Counted from the first letter of the stretch, positions 17,901-27,690 are shown. The stretch is 64,000 nt of DNA from M3007 sp037445225 (GCA_037445225.1 JBBIKW010000005.1:147202-211201); one strand, 5' to 3'. Program-made: numbers and translations. The notes: a model not told the origin generated them from the sequence alone.

Positions 17901-17981
17901 CCCTATTACGCCCTGCCTTTATCGGCAAGTCCGGCAGTACGCCAATGGCGGTGGGGGTTCAACATTTTGCCCGGCTGGTAA
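14931..17981 (+). CDS. Metalloprotease-like / TolB-propeller / outer-membrane barrel fusion protein
   Basis: 1016 residues with a signal peptide (ending PAWGQ). Residues about 40-280 are a peptidase-MA-like domain: VLGHELVHAFQ has the HExxH zinc motif and WMVEGLAEYLS supplies the likely third ligand Glu, as in gluzincins. Residues about 290-600 contain repeated propeller blades of TolB type (SPAISPNERYFIFLS, HPAWSPDGKTIVVAG, HPTWSRDGAMLAFATD, NPQFDERGNLYFLSN). The C-terminal 370 residues have a Gly-rich LGGGGGIGVTTGN start and alternating aromatic strands ending WRWGFNILPGW, like a BamA/patatin-type surface barrel. It is probably an outer-membrane protein with periplasmic domains. The protease activity is an inference from the motif. 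Confidence 0.85.
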   Translation: MRSASLFLLFIGLVASTPAWGQYFGRNKPRYQKHSFQVHKTAHFRIYDYLNNPEKLRELAASAELWYRMHQAVLLDTFVEKNPLIIYNDHAGFQQTNTIMGDIGVGTGGVTEALRNRVVFPVAMTNQQTHHVLGHELVHAFQYKLILDDDSTSMRNLGNLPLWMVEGLAEYLSIGRIDPHTAMWMRDAVKNDQLPKTLRDLDRGNFFPYRWGQAFWAFVTGTYGDAVIQPLFYNTALVGLENAVPLVLGISVDSLSASWTRALNSYYGQWVNKGKKERLPGKRLLSEDNFGSMNISPAISPNERYFIFLSERNLFSIDLYLADARTGKVLRKVASSAQDGHIDHFDFIESAGTWAPDSKRFAFDVYEQGRSVLIVKDVFSGKTLERIAIPGVPEFSHPAWSPDGKTIVVAGLVNGQTDLYAYDIKTKRVRQLTNDRYSEIHPTWSRDGAMLAFATDQLSMERGRNDGAWRMNLAIMDMANGRIEMLDLFPGADNLNPQFDERGNLYFLSNRDGMRNAYSYDLQTRQVFQVTDLEVGICGITHYAPAIALSGDRLLYTYYNEGSYAIYQVRTENLERKEVNVNAVDLSPAALPPFIPGRRDVVNTNLRLMDANFREVFDTLVLQKVPYKPNFSLSYLGGGGGIGVTTGNTSFGAATGLAGGIDMLFDDVLGNNQLYVGLAVNGEIQDAAGIFSFINNKSRLSWGGAFSHIPIRSVAYYGFRETPLEIRPGVVDTFLEEVLGVQRLFQERLSAFVMYPFSVTRRLELGGAFEFYSTRITEYSTFYDRFNFFPIGNRRQRVPGSSQLFLFNANAAFVGDNAAFGFTAPLQGWRYRIGFEQFFGDFNFTTVLVDGRRYFRLRPFTLAFRSLSYGRFGGNSNQVFPFFLGNPWFVRGYGSNDLYTDDPELANRMIGSKMSVLNAELRLPFLGRRPLSLVNFFLPVDLSFFADGGVAFYDFQDLREASPRTGAIHQPIFSIGTSIRLNLFGALILEPYYALPLSASPAVRQWRWGFNILPGW

Positions 17982-18021
17982 TGGAGGAGTATGTGGCTAC
18001 TTTTACGGCTGTTTTTTGTCG

Positions 18022-19701
18022 ATGAAAAACGCCGGCTCTTTACTCGTAGGGGTTCTCTTGGCGTGGGGATGTGCTCGACTGGCGACGCCTGAAGGCGGTC
18101 CCAAGGATACGACACCTCCTCAAGTGGTAGCGCACAAAAGCACGCCCAACGGTATCCTTAACTTCAGGGAGCGCGCCATCTACTTGACGTTTGACGAGTG
18201 GGTGGTCTTGCAAGAAGTCAACAGCCAGGTATTGGTTTCGCCACCGCTCCAGCGGCGTCCGGAGGTCACCCTGAAAGGTCGGACAGTGGTGTTTCGCTTC
18301 GACAAGGAAGAGGTGCTGCGCCCCAATACGACGTATACCATCTACTTTGGCTCGGCTGTGCGCGACCTGCACGAAGGCAATGTCGCCGAAAACTTGCGCT
18401 TCGTCTTTTCCACAGGCGACCACATCGATAGTGCTATAGTAGCGGGTATCGTTGTTGATGCCTTCAGCGGCGATCCTGTAAAAGAGGTTTCCGTTTTGTT
18501 GTACGACGATCTGGCCGACAGTGCCGTTGTCTTGGAGCGACCGTACTACTTAACTCGGACGGACACAAGTGGGCAATTTCGCTTCGCTAACGTGCGACCG
18601 GGCGTCTACCGCTGCGTGGCGATCGAGGACAGGGACCGGAACATGCGCTGGAAGGCGGAAGTAGAGCCCATTGGCTTTATAGACTCGTTTATTGTAGTAC
18701 GCCCTACAGACACCCTAGTGGTTGTTCCAGGGATATACCTGAGTACCCCTGCACCTTCTGGGCGCCTCTTATTTCGGAATACGAACCAATACGGCTCGGT
18801 GCGATTGGGGTATGCGTACCTACCCGACACCCTCTCGCTGCGCGTGGCGCCTGCCGCCGTACGCTGGCTTGTCACACGCGAACAAGACACCCTCACGGTG
18901 TGGTACGACAATGTGGACTCCCTCTCTTGGACACTCCTTGTCGGAGCAGACTCCGTAGCAGTGCGCGCGCTGTCGAGAACGGCCTTTTTAAAACAACACC
19001 GCCTTTTTTGGGGCGACGAGCGCCTGACTCCGCCGGCTGGGCGGCGCTCTTCGCAGGCGGCTGCACCTTCCGCACTTCCTCCGCCGCGCATTGTGACGGT
19101 GCGCAAGGGGCGCCCCCTCCTCCTGCCCTTCAATGCGCCGATAAGCAGCATAGACACCGCTCGGGTTTCTTGGGTGGTCGACAGCATTCCTTCGCGTGTG
19201 TTTTCGCTGATGCCGGACTCCACAAACCCATTGGCTTTACGCTTGGTCTTCCTGGCCGAGCCCGGCCAGCGCTGTACGCTGACTCTGCTACCTGGGGCGG
19301 TAACCGACTTCTGGGGCGCGACGAATGCAGACTCGTTAGTGCGGGTCTTTTCGATACCCCATCCGAAACAGGTGAGCGCGCTAACCATACAAATGGAAAA
19401 CCTAACTCCCGGTGGTGCCTACATCTTGCGCTTGATGAACGGCAATGCTGTGGAGGAAGAGCGCTTCTTTGTTGCCCGAGACGCGCTGCAACGCGAGACG
19501 TTTGTCGACTTAGCACCTGTGAACTATACCGTTCGACTGGTTGAGGACAGCAACCATAACCACCGATGGGACGCAGGAGACTACTTCAGTGGTCGCCAAC
19601 CGGAGCGCGTCTTTTCTAAAAATATAGAGGCCCTTCGGCCTAACTGGGAGGTAGAAACTACACTCTCCGTTCCCACTTTGGCACCGCGCCGGCGCGAGTA
19701 G
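18022..19701 (+). CDS. Ig-like (SbsA-type) lipoprotein
   Basis: 559 residues. The start MKNAGSLLVGVLLAWGC is a lipoprotein signal with Cys17; an in-frame TTG six bases upstream is ignored. The mature start, ATPEGGPKDTTPPQVV, is the hallmark of a common Bacteroidota family with an N-terminal SbsA/Big_5 Ig-like domain (about 35-140: TFDEWVVLQEVNSQVLVSPP, LRPNTTYTIYFGSAVRD). A carboxypeptidase-regulatory-like segment follows (about 145-205, GIVVDAFSGDPVKEVSVLLY ... TRTDTSGQFRFANVRPGVY). The C-terminal part repeats an EDSNHNHRWDAGDY-type motif. It lies 40 bases after the metalloprotease fusion and is likely co-transcribed. Function unknown; an envelope scaffold or adhesin role is an inference. 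Confidence 0.83.
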   Translation: MKNAGSLLVGVLLAWGCARLATPEGGPKDTTPPQVVAHKSTPNGILNFRERAIYLTFDEWVVLQEVNSQVLVSPPLQRRPEVTLKGRTVVFRFDKEEVLRPNTTYTIYFGSAVRDLHEGNVAENLRFVFSTGDHIDSAIVAGIVVDAFSGDPVKEVSVLLYDDLADSAVVLERPYYLTRTDTSGQFRFANVRPGVYRCVAIEDRDRNMRWKAEVEPIGFIDSFIVVRPTDTLVVVPGIYLSTPAPSGRLLFRNTNQYGSVRLGYAYLPDTLSLRVAPAAVRWLVTREQDTLTVWYDNVDSLSWTLLVGADSVAVRALSRTAFLKQHRLFWGDERLTPPAGRRSSQAAAPSALPPPRIVTVRKGRPLLLPFNAPISSIDTARVSWVVDSIPSRVFSLMPDSTNPLALRLVFLAEPGQRCTLTLLPGAVTDFWGATNADSLVRVFSIPHPKQVSALTIQMENLTPGGAYILRLMNGNAVEEERFFVARDALQRETFVDLAPVNYTVRLVEDSNHNHRWDAGDYFSGRQPERVFSKNIEALRPNWEVETTLSVPTLAPRRRE

Positions 19702-19702
19702 G

Positions 19703-20698
19703 TCAGCGTTGGCCCCCTTTAGACTTGGGCTCTGTGGGGCGCCCAAAGAGATCTTTGCGGCGCCTCTCATCGAGCACGGGATAAGGGACAGGCGCTTCCT
19801 CCTGCCTATCCCGAAATACCTTTTCGACAAACACCCAGCGCCCTTTCTCGTATTTAAAACCGTCGTAGCTGCCGTCGGGTACTTGAGTAAAGCCTTGACC
19901 ATGTGGCGAGGGCCAGGGGATGAGGTGGTCGAAGATAACCATTTGGTAATAATCATCCCAATTGAGCCGCACTTTAGCGTCAGAGGTATACTGCAAAATA
20001 AGGCGATGTTCTCCAAATTGGCCATTGCGCTCAAATACGGGAGCGCCGAGGACGGGTTCTCCCGCTGCGTTGAAAGAGAGCACATCCATGACCTTGCGCT
20101 TTTCGAAAAAGGAATAGCCATCCAAGCCAAACAGCAGATACATGTGCCCTTGTTTGGTCTCAAAAGGCCGCATGTTGTAGTAAACTGCCCCGTACCATTG
20201 GTTGGGTGGTAATGCCTCGCGCGTAGGCATGTCGCCTAAGGTCGCGCGCCGGTCGATGAGCGGGAACAGCTTCAGCTCGCGCTGGTTCATCTGTATGGCA
20301 CCGTAATGCCAGTAGGTGGAGTCGTTTACGAACAGCTGCCACGTAAAAATGCGAAACGCGCTGTCGGGTGGCGTGAGTATCGAGACGTTTCGAAGGCGCT
20401 CGAAAGGATATCGAAACGAGTTCTCTACCTTTAAAGCACGCACCAAGCCGGTGATTAGGCTCTTGCAGGCCGCAAAGCGCACTTCCGAGGAAGTATCGTT
20501 GGCAATGGCAAAGGCCAGCACGCCGAGAGTATCCTCGATAGCTCGAAGGCGCTGATAGGCCTCTTCGGTGAGTGGGCCTGAGCGCGCGTTTTGCGAATAG
20601 GCCGACAACACGCACAGTAAGCCGCCTATCAACAAGGCACTCCGCTTCTTTAGCGAACCCCCTCGAAACGAAAGCAAATGAGAAACGATGTCGCGCAT
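19703..20698 (-). CDS. Conserved Bacteroidota protein of unknown function
   Basis: 331 residues from the Met at 20698 (MRDIVSHLLSFRGG...), with a hydrophobic segment at about 20-36 (ALLIGGLLCVLSAYSQ) that looks like a signal peptide with an unusually long charged start; a Met nearer the signal is absent. The mature part is mixed alpha/beta with repeated Trp/Tyr-rich motifs (NQWYGAVYYNMRPF, GHMYLLFGLDGYSFFEKRK, DGSYDGFKYEKGRWVFVEKV) and no recognised catalytic site. Its stop is one base from the stop of the convergent Ig-like lipoprotein gene. It follows the cytochrome oxidase III gene on the same strand after a gap of 181 bases. Probably exported. Confidence 0.7.
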   Translation of the reverse strand: MRDIVSHLLSFRGGSLKKRSALLIGGLLCVLSAYSQNARSGPLTEEAYQRLRAIEDTLGVLAFAIANDTSSEVRFAACKSLITGLVRALKVENSFRYPFERLRNVSILTPPDSAFRIFTWQLFVNDSTYWHYGAIQMNQRELKLFPLIDRRATLGDMPTREALPPNQWYGAVYYNMRPFETKQGHMYLLFGLDGYSFFEKRKVMDVLSFNAAGEPVLGAPVFERNGQFGEHRLILQYTSDAKVRLNWDDYYQMVIFDHLIPWPSPHGQGFTQVPDGSYDGFKYEKGRWVFVEKVFRDRQEEAPVPYPVLDERRRKDLFGRPTEPKSKGGQR

Positions 20699-20879
20699 AG
20701 GTTGTTCGTGCTCTTGGCGGGCAGTGCCCCATAAACGAAAAGGAGACCTTGTTTGGTGCTCAGCAGCTATTACCATAGGCACCTCTTGGCGTCAATGGCC
20801 ACTTGCGCTGTGGCCTTCGCGTTTTTGGAAAAGCAGCGAAAGAATATCTTTCGGAAAAAGATGTAGCCGAAAGCTCGCG

Positions 20880-21494
20880 CTAAACCAACCAGTTGATCCC
20901 TAAGAACAGCACTAAGTAAATCCAGAGTAGGTCTAAGAAGTGCCAGTAGATGGTCAGCAAGCGCAGCTTGAGGCGCTTTTCCGGGTCAGAGAAATAGATG
21001 AGGACGGTAATAGGGTCGACCATGCGCTTTTGCGCAGTCCGATAGAAAGCCACCAGAAAAGGCAGCCCTGCGACGACGTGGGCGAAATGCGCGATAGAGA
21101 GCACGTATAGAAAGCCTGCCGTGGTCGAGCTCTGCATGCTGATGTGGTTGATGTGGAACAGCCACAGCCAAGCAGCTCCTTGCATAACCAAAAAAAGTAC
21201 AGACAGCCCAATGGTGCGCTGGAGGTTCTTCTGATAGGCCAGCGTGTCGTCCACTTGATACGCTTTCTTAGCCTGCATCAGCGTGTAGCTGCTCCCCAAT
21301 AGCAAGAAAGTGTTGGCCAAAAAAAGCCACGGAAGGCGCACTGGAGGCACCCCCATTGTCACCCGGATATACAGATAACTGGCCGTAAGGGCTAAGAAAA
21401 GAAAAGTCAGGCCAAAGAGGAGCAGAAACAGCAGAACATTATGCGGGTGGAAGGCGAGGTTTTCCTCTAATGCACGCGGTTCTTTTTCTTCCAT
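20880..21494 (-). CDS. Cytochrome c oxidase subunit III family protein
   Basis: 204 residues from MEEKEPRALEENLAFHPHNV; upstream in-frame codons read over the neighbouring gene and are excluded. Five membrane helices are visible, matching the short bacterial form: LLLFGLTFLFLALTASYLYI, LFLANTFLLLGSSYTLM, IGLSVLFLVMQGAAWLWLF, FLYVLSIAHFAHVVAGLPFL and YWHFLDLLWIYLVLFLG. The last two are the family signature. The subunit stabilises the haem-copper oxidase core in the inner membrane. No subunit I or II gene is nearby, so it is either an extra copy or a detached part of the oxidase locus. It starts 7 bases after the EamA gene, suggesting translational coupling. Confidence 0.88.
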   Translation of the reverse strand: MEEKEPRALEENLAFHPHNVLLFLLLFGLTFLFLALTASYLYIRVTMGVPPVRLPWLFLANTFLLLGSSYTLMQAKKAYQVDDTLAYQKNLQRTIGLSVLFLVMQGAAWLWLFHINHISMQSSTTAGFLYVLSIAHFAHVVAGLPFLVAFYRTAQKRMVDPITVLIYFSDPEKRLKLRLLTIYWHFLDLLWIYLVLFLGINWLV

Positions 21495-21501
21495 ATGCTT
21501 C

Positions 21502-22374
21502 TCAGATAGCAATGAGCACGATAGCAGCAACAGCCGAGAGCACCCCCCAACGCTGGAGCGCCGATAGCTGCTCGTTAAACAGCCATACGGCACCGAAGGT
21601 TGTCGTCAGGATGATACCGATGTTCATGAGAGGAAAGGCTACCGAAGCCTCTAAACCGTTATCCAAAGCCCGAAGCAAGAACCACATGCTGGCGTAGTTG
21701 GGTATGCCCAACGCAATGCCGCCGGCTATGTTTCGCCAGGAGAAACGCAGCCGACCTACGGCCCACCCTACTATGCCAATTATCAGTCCGATGAGCCCTG
21801 CCGTCCCAAATACTGCCGTAATAAACGCGGGGTCGCTCGTGTCGGTTAGCTGTTCGTAGCGGACGGTCACCAAGGCTATTTCGATAGTGCCGGAGAGCAC
21901 CCAGGTTAAGAGCGGAATCCAGAGCAAACCCATCCCTGAGGCGGTGCTTTGCGTCAACGGAGGCTCGTTGCGCCGATTGACCAATGCGATAGCCGTTACG
22001 GCCAGTGCCAGACCAATCCATTTGGCCACACTGGAAGACTCCTCGTATATCCAAATAGCAAAAGGTACGGTGAGTACAATAGACATCTTTTGCATGATCT
22101 GGCTGATGGTAACGCCAAAGTAACGCACTGTTTGGGCGGCGGCATTGAAGCCGGAGATGAACACCAGGCCCAGCATTAGCGCATAAGGCATCCAAGGGGC
22201 TGTCCGGTTTTCTTGGCTGAAAGGCAGTGTGCCTGCATGTATCCAACCGCAAGCCACACAGGTGAAATAGTTCACCACAATGGCCTGAAACAGGTGGATC
22301 CGGTACCGCTCGAAGATTTTGAAGAGAAATCCTAAGAGGACAGAACACACTATGGCGAGGACGAGATACAGCAT
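21502..22374 (-). CDS. EamA/DMT-family transporter
   Basis: 290 residues, about ten membrane helices in two halves of five, the EamA arrangement. The start MLYLVLAIVCSVLLGFLFKI is used because it opens directly into helix 1; an in-frame ATG at 22410 would add 12 polar residues and cannot be excluded. Helix-loop marks include QTVRYFGVTISQIMQKMSIV and ALDNGLEASVAFPLMNIGII. Members export or import small metabolites (amino acids, nucleotide sugars); the substrate is unknown here. It lies between malQ (77 bases upstream) and the oxidase subunit III gene (7 bases downstream). Confidence 0.85.
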   Translation of the reverse strand: MLYLVLAIVCSVLLGFLFKIFERYRIHLFQAIVVNYFTCVACGWIHAGTLPFSQENRTAPWMPYALMLGLVFISGFNAAAQTVRYFGVTISQIMQKMSIVLTVPFAIWIYEESSSVAKWIGLALAVTAIALVNRRNEPPLTQSTASGMGLLWIPLLTWVLSGTIEIALVTVRYEQLTDTSDPAFITAVFGTAGLIGLIIGIVGWAVGRLRFSWRNIAGGIALGIPNYASMWFLLRALDNGLEASVAFPLMNIGIILTTTFGAVWLFNEQLSALQRWGVLSAVAAIVLIAI

Positions 22375-22451
22375 GGCGTAAGACTGTATTCGCTGCGAAC
22401 GGCGCAGCATAGCTGTTGTAGAAGGAAATGGGTTGCTCGCAAAGCGGGGGT

Positions 22452-25211
22452 TCAGGCGCGTCCGCTCTCTACGATGAGCTGGTGCAGCTCTGCATTGAAG
22501 CTGTCGGCTCGCTGCAGGGCTTCCAGCGGCAAGTGCATGCGGTAGCGCCAGTAATGTCTCGAGTTTGCGGGAACATTGATGCGCTCGTCGTGTGGATTTT
22601 CGCGGCGTATAGCGGCGTCGATGCTCAGCAGGTCTTGTAGTTGGAAGATGGCCCACATCGCTGGCGAGTGTAAATGCTGTTTGAGTAGGAGGCGGCACAC
22701 CCAAGGCTCGCAGAAGTATGGAGCGGTGCCTTCGTAGCCAAGCACCTCGTTGAAAAAGCGCTGGGTGCGCTCGCGGTCTTCTTCCCACCAGCCGCGCAGG
22801 GTGCTCATGTCGTGCGTAGAAGGGGTCACGACAGAGAGGTAAGGGGCATCTTTAGGGTGGAAGAAAGAAGTGCCAGCGGCTTTGGGCATGCGTTGCACCT
22901 CCAAACTCAGGATGCCCAGTTCGCGCATGACGTCGGGAACGCAGTGGGGCACCATGCCCAGGTCTTCTCCACATACCAACATGCGCGTGGCCCGTTTGAG
23001 CGCGGGCAGCTTCTCCATGGCCTCGCGCCGCCACAGCGCATCTTGGCGCCGGTAGAAATAGTCGATATATAAGGCCTTAAGCGGCTCCTTGACCGCGTCG
23101 GGCAGCAGCTGGAAGGAGGTCGTTTTTTCCATGTCAATGCGGAAGGCATAGGCTTTTTCAGAGGCGCCTACCGATGTCACGTCTAACAAGATAACGTTAG
23201 CGTGCAGGGCCAACAGCCCATCCAGAACGGCAGGCGGCAAGGCAGTAGGGTCGGCCTTTTTGCGGCTTGAGCGCTTGCCTTTGTCGTCGGAGGCGCTGGC
23301 CAACGCCCAGAAATCTTCTATCTTTCGTTGGCTGTCGAAAGCGGGCTTGAAGGTGTACGGGCTTCCTCCCGACCAATGGCCGGCGTCTGGCGTGCGTTCT
23401 AAGAAGGCGTCGCGCACCGCTTCGGCATATTCTCCAAAAAAGAGTCTCAGCACCGCATCGGTAATGTAGGGCTTGCACAGGCGGTCGTAGTTAAAGCCAA
23501 TACCTGCGCGGTGGAGTTCCTCTTCGCGGAGCGGCACGGCAGGCACGAAATAGCCTAAGACGCCCTGAGTGGCGTGTTCTGGAATGCTCCAGATGCGGAA
23601 GAAGCCCAAGATGTGGTCGATGCGGAAGGCGTCAAAGTATCGGCTCATGTGTTGGAAGCGTTGGCGCCACCAGCTATAGCGGTCGGCGCGCATGCGCTCC
23701 CAATGATAGGTGGGGAAACCCCAGTTTTGCCCGTTGACGGCAAAGTCGTCGGGTGGAGCGCCTGCCTGCATATCCATGTGGTATTGTTCGGGCGATACCC
23801 AGGCATCGCAGCTATGTCGGTAGATGCCGATGGGGATGTCGCCTTTAAGTACGATGCCTCGGGCATGAGCGTAATCCACTGCCGTGCGCAGCTGCCGATG
23901 TAGGTGCCACTGTACGAAGTAATGGATGGCGATCTCGTCGTAGTGCTTCGACGTAGGGGCAGTGAGCTTTTCGATAGCGGAAGGCCGGTAGGTGGCATGT
24001 TCGCGCCACTGGGTGAAGTCGCAGGTTCCGTACTTGTCGCGCAAGTAGCAAAAGGCGGCGTAAGGCACTAACCAATCGCGGTTTTCCGCGAAGTAGCGTT
24101 TAAATCCGGGATGCTGAAGAAAGGCTTCCTTTTGCGCCTCAAAGAGTTGGCGAATGATGCGCCATTTGAGCTGTATGACGGCTTCATAGTCCAGTACCTC
24201 CGATCCATTTAGGGCGGTCTGCTGCTCTGCATACGGGGCCAATAGGGCAGCTTGGTTTTCTCCTGCCGCCTCCGCCACATTCAAGTAGATGGGGTGAAGA
24301 GCGAAGGCGGAGATGGCAGCATAGGGATAGGAGTCGGTCCAGGTACCGGAGGCCGAAGTATCGTTGATGGGCAGCAGTTGGATAAGGCGCAGGCCGACTT
24401 GGCTGGCCCAATCGACGAGAGGGATTAAGTCGGTGAATTCCCCCACCCCCCAGCTGCGCTCGGTACGCAAGCTGAAAACGGGTATGGCTACCCCGGCTCC
24501 GCGCCAACGCAGTGTGGGAAAGCGAGCAAAGCCGTCGTGCAGTATGGTATAGTGGGAGGTAGGATGCGGTTGATACAGGACGCGGTTGCTCCCTTCTTCG
24601 AAACCAGAAAAAGTGCGGGTACGCGTGTTCCAAATGCCGTATTTGTAGCCGAGGGGAAAATCTTCCTCCGAGAGGTCCAATGCAATAGACCACCCGCGCT
24701 CATCGGGGCGTAGCAATAGGGGTGCGGCTGTGTCCCAATTGCGCAGGGCGCGGCCGTGGCCTAACAAGCACACCTCTTCATCTGCCGCAAGTAGGGGGGC
24801 TTTCACGCGAAACAGGTGGGTGTACCGGCTGCTCTTTCGCTCCCGAAAAGTAGATGTGGGCGGAGGCATCAATACTCGAAACGCCTGGGTATCGAAGGCA
24901 TTTTCCGCCGCACCCATCGGCTCCCAGCAGTCGTATACCTCGATGATGGTTTTTCCCTCCGCAGCTACCAGCTCTCGGTCGCACCACTCTGTGCGGCGGT
25001 TCCCGTAGCCGTCGCGCCACTCGTAATGGTAGCGCAAGATATCTCCTGGCTGTGTATCAAAGGCAAACACGCCGTGCCAGCACGTATCGTTGAGATACAG
25101 GAGGAGGTGTTCCTCTTCGGTTATCGTATTGCCGCGGTGTATCTGGACGAGCACATACAGGTTTTCGCCAAACTGTGTCGTATAGTAGAGAAAAAAATGG
25201 ACATTCATCAT
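22452..25211 (-). CDS. malQ: 4-alpha-glucanotransferase, DPE2-like, with two CBM20 domains
   Basis: 919 residues (the Met at 25208 is equally possible), far above the usual 500-700 for MalQ because of two N-terminal starch-binding modules. CBM20-1 is about 1-105 (VLVQIHRGNTITEEEHLLLY) and CBM20-2 about 115-225 (CLLGHGRALRNWDTAAPLLL ... LGYKYGIWNTRTRTFSGFEE). The GH77 domain follows, with APPDDFAVNGQNWGFPTYHW, the nucleophile Asp near 530 (FRIDHILGFFRIW), the acid/base Glu near 748 (CGEDLGMVP) and STHDMSTLRGWWEED near 799. It moves glucan segments between maltodextrins or onto glycogen; the tandem-CBM20 layout is that of plant DPE2, which acts on maltose and branched glucans. Divergent from the acyltransferase gene. 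Confidence 0.93.
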   Translation of the reverse strand: MMNVHFFLYYTTQFGENLYVLVQIHRGNTITEEEHLLLYLNDTCWHGVFAFDTQPGDILRYHYEWRDGYGNRRTEWCDRELVAAEGKTIIEVYDCWEPMGAAENAFDTQAFRVLMPPPTSTFRERKSSRYTHLFRVKAPLLAADEEVCLLGHGRALRNWDTAAPLLLRPDERGWSIALDLSEEDFPLGYKYGIWNTRTRTFSGFEEGSNRVLYQPHPTSHYTILHDGFARFPTLRWRGAGVAIPVFSLRTERSWGVGEFTDLIPLVDWASQVGLRLIQLLPINDTSASGTWTDSYPYAAISAFALHPIYLNVAEAAGENQAALLAPYAEQQTALNGSEVLDYEAVIQLKWRIIRQLFEAQKEAFLQHPGFKRYFAENRDWLVPYAAFCYLRDKYGTCDFTQWREHATYRPSAIEKLTAPTSKHYDEIAIHYFVQWHLHRQLRTAVDYAHARGIVLKGDIPIGIYRHSCDAWVSPEQYHMDMQAGAPPDDFAVNGQNWGFPTYHWERMRADRYSWWRQRFQHMSRYFDAFRIDHILGFFRIWSIPEHATQGVLGYFVPAVPLREEELHRAGIGFNYDRLCKPYITDAVLRLFFGEYAEAVRDAFLERTPDAGHWSGGSPYTFKPAFDSQRKIEDFWALASASDDKGKRSSRKKADPTALPPAVLDGLLALHANVILLDVTSVGASEKAYAFRIDMEKTTSFQLLPDAVKEPLKALYIDYFYRRQDALWRREAMEKLPALKRATRMLVCGEDLGMVPHCVPDVMRELGILSLEVQRMPKAAGTSFFHPKDAPYLSVVTPSTHDMSTLRGWWEEDRERTQRFFNEVLGYEGTAPYFCEPWVCRLLLKQHLHSPAMWAIFQLQDLLSIDAAIRRENPHDERINVPANSRHYWRYRMHLPLEALQRADSFNAELHQLIVESGRA

Positions 25212-25374
25212 AGGGAGGAAGCAAGAAGGTCGGCGGCGAAAATAGAGAAAAACCCACCGAGGTAGGCATCGGGCGCATTTTCTGTAGCAGCCTCCAAGAG
25301 ATGGCAGTGCTGTTCTTGGCAGTCCTATCGACAAAAGCCGGTAGTTTTGGGCCGTCAACTCAAGGCGAAGGAAT

Positions 25375-25919
25375 ATGGGATCTGCTTTCAGCGCTTGGCT
25401 GCTGCGCCGTTTGGGATGGAAGGTATCCGGCCAATACCCGCATCACATCTCTAAGCTGGTCTTGATTGTCGCTCCCCACACCTCCAATTGGGACTTTGTG
25501 GTGGGAGTATTAGTAAAATGGGCGCTTCGACTTCGGGTGCGCTATGTAGGCAAACACACGCTGTTTCGATGGCCGTTTGGCGCGTTTTTTCGCCGTTTGG
25601 GCGGCATACCGGTAGACCGCTCGCGCCCCAACCAGTTCGTGCAAATCATGGTCGCAGCATTTAAGCAGTGTGACCGCTTGCATTTGGTGTTGTCGCCCGA
25701 AGGCACGCGCAAAAAGGTAGAGCGCTTCCGCACCGGCTTTTACTATATCGCCCGCTTAGCGGAAGTACCCATAGCCCTGTGCAAATTCGACTGGAAGCGC
25801 CGAGAAATCTATTTCGATCCTCATTTGTTCGTCCCGACGGAAAACACAGAGGAGGATTTGGCCTACCTGTGGCACTACTTCAAAGGCGTGGTCGGCAAGA
25901 ATCCCGCTCAGGGCATCTT

Positions 25920-25923
<4 letters not shown>
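25375..25923 (+). CDS. 1-acylglycerol-3-phosphate acyltransferase family protein
   Basis: 182 residues, short for the family. The HX4D catalytic motif is present (APHTSNWDF, His and Asp four apart), as are the FRRLGGIPVDRSRP acceptor-site block and SPEGTRKK. No strong N-terminal membrane helix, so it is probably peripheral at the inner membrane. It transfers an acyl chain to a glycerophosphate or lipid acceptor; the acceptor is unknown, and many PlsC-like Bacteroidota proteins of this size are uncharacterised. Its stop codon overlaps the stop of the convergent MoxR gene. Confidence 0.87.
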
Positions 25924-26885
<962 letters not shown>

Positions 26886-27129
26886 AAAGGATCGGGTGAT
26901 TTAACCTCTGGCGTTTTTTAAAAGTTGCTTATTCAGTGCAAAGGCGCACAAAACGCCGCCTACAGTACAAGAGTTTGTATCTTTTAAAAAAAAAGACGCT
27001 CTTTTTGCGGGCGCGACGCGCAAGCAGAGGACCGTTCTCCGCTGGCTTAGGGCAGGAAGCACGGCGGGGTGCTCTATGCCGAGCCTGCCGGATAACGTGC
27101 AATGACTGCGCTGTCATGCGTCTTTATCG

Positions 27130-27690
27130 TCAAACGGTCATGATTTCCTTTTCTTTTGTGGCCACTAGTTCGTCGATGCGCTTGACGTAGCGATTGACCA
27201 TTTCCTGCAGGTCGTGCTCAACGCGCTTTGCCGCATCTTCTGGATATCCTTCTTTCACCGCTTTTCTAACATGCTCTAAGGCCTTGTGCCGCGCATTGCG
27301 CACGCCGACCTTGCTCTCTTCTCCTATGTGTTTGAGTTTCTTGACCAGTTCTTTTCGCCGCTCTTCCGTAAGCGGTGGGATGACTAAGCGCACGACCTCG
27401 CCGTCGTTCGACGGGTTTATGCCCAGGTTAGCGTTGATGATGGCCCGCTCGATAGCGCCCAACAGATTGCGTTCCCAGGGCTGCACCACTATTGTGCGCG
27501 AGTCGGCTACCTGAATGTTGGCTACTTGTTGAAGGGGCGTAGGGCTCCCATAGTATTCCACGAGTATGCCCTGGAGCATGACGGGCGAAGCCTTACCTGT
27601 GCGCAGCTTGACCATCTCGTGGTTTAGATGCTCGACAGCCTTCTCCATGTGTGCTTGCGCTTCCGACATGGTGTGGTTGATGTCTTCCAT
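27130..27690 (-). CDS. frr: Ribosome-recycling factor
   Basis: 186 residues, the family length. With EF-G it splits post-termination ribosomes. Typical blocks are MVKLRTGKASPVMLQGILVE, VQPWERNLLGAIERAI, GINPSNDGEVVRLVIPPLTE and RRKELVKKLKHIGEESKVGV. The Met at 27690 is the family start; the 32 upstream in-frame codons run into a T-rich untranslated region. Upstream, on the other strand, is the SpoIIE phosphatase gene. Confidence 0.97.
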   Translation of the reverse strand: MEDINHTMSEAQAHMEKAVEHLNHEMVKLRTGKASPVMLQGILVEYYGSPTPLQQVANIQVADSRTIVVQPWERNLLGAIERAIINANLGINPSNDGEVVRLVIPPLTEERRKELVKKLKHIGEESKVGVRNARHKALEHVRKAVKEGYPEDAAKRVEHDLQEMVNRYVKRIDELVATKEKEIMTV

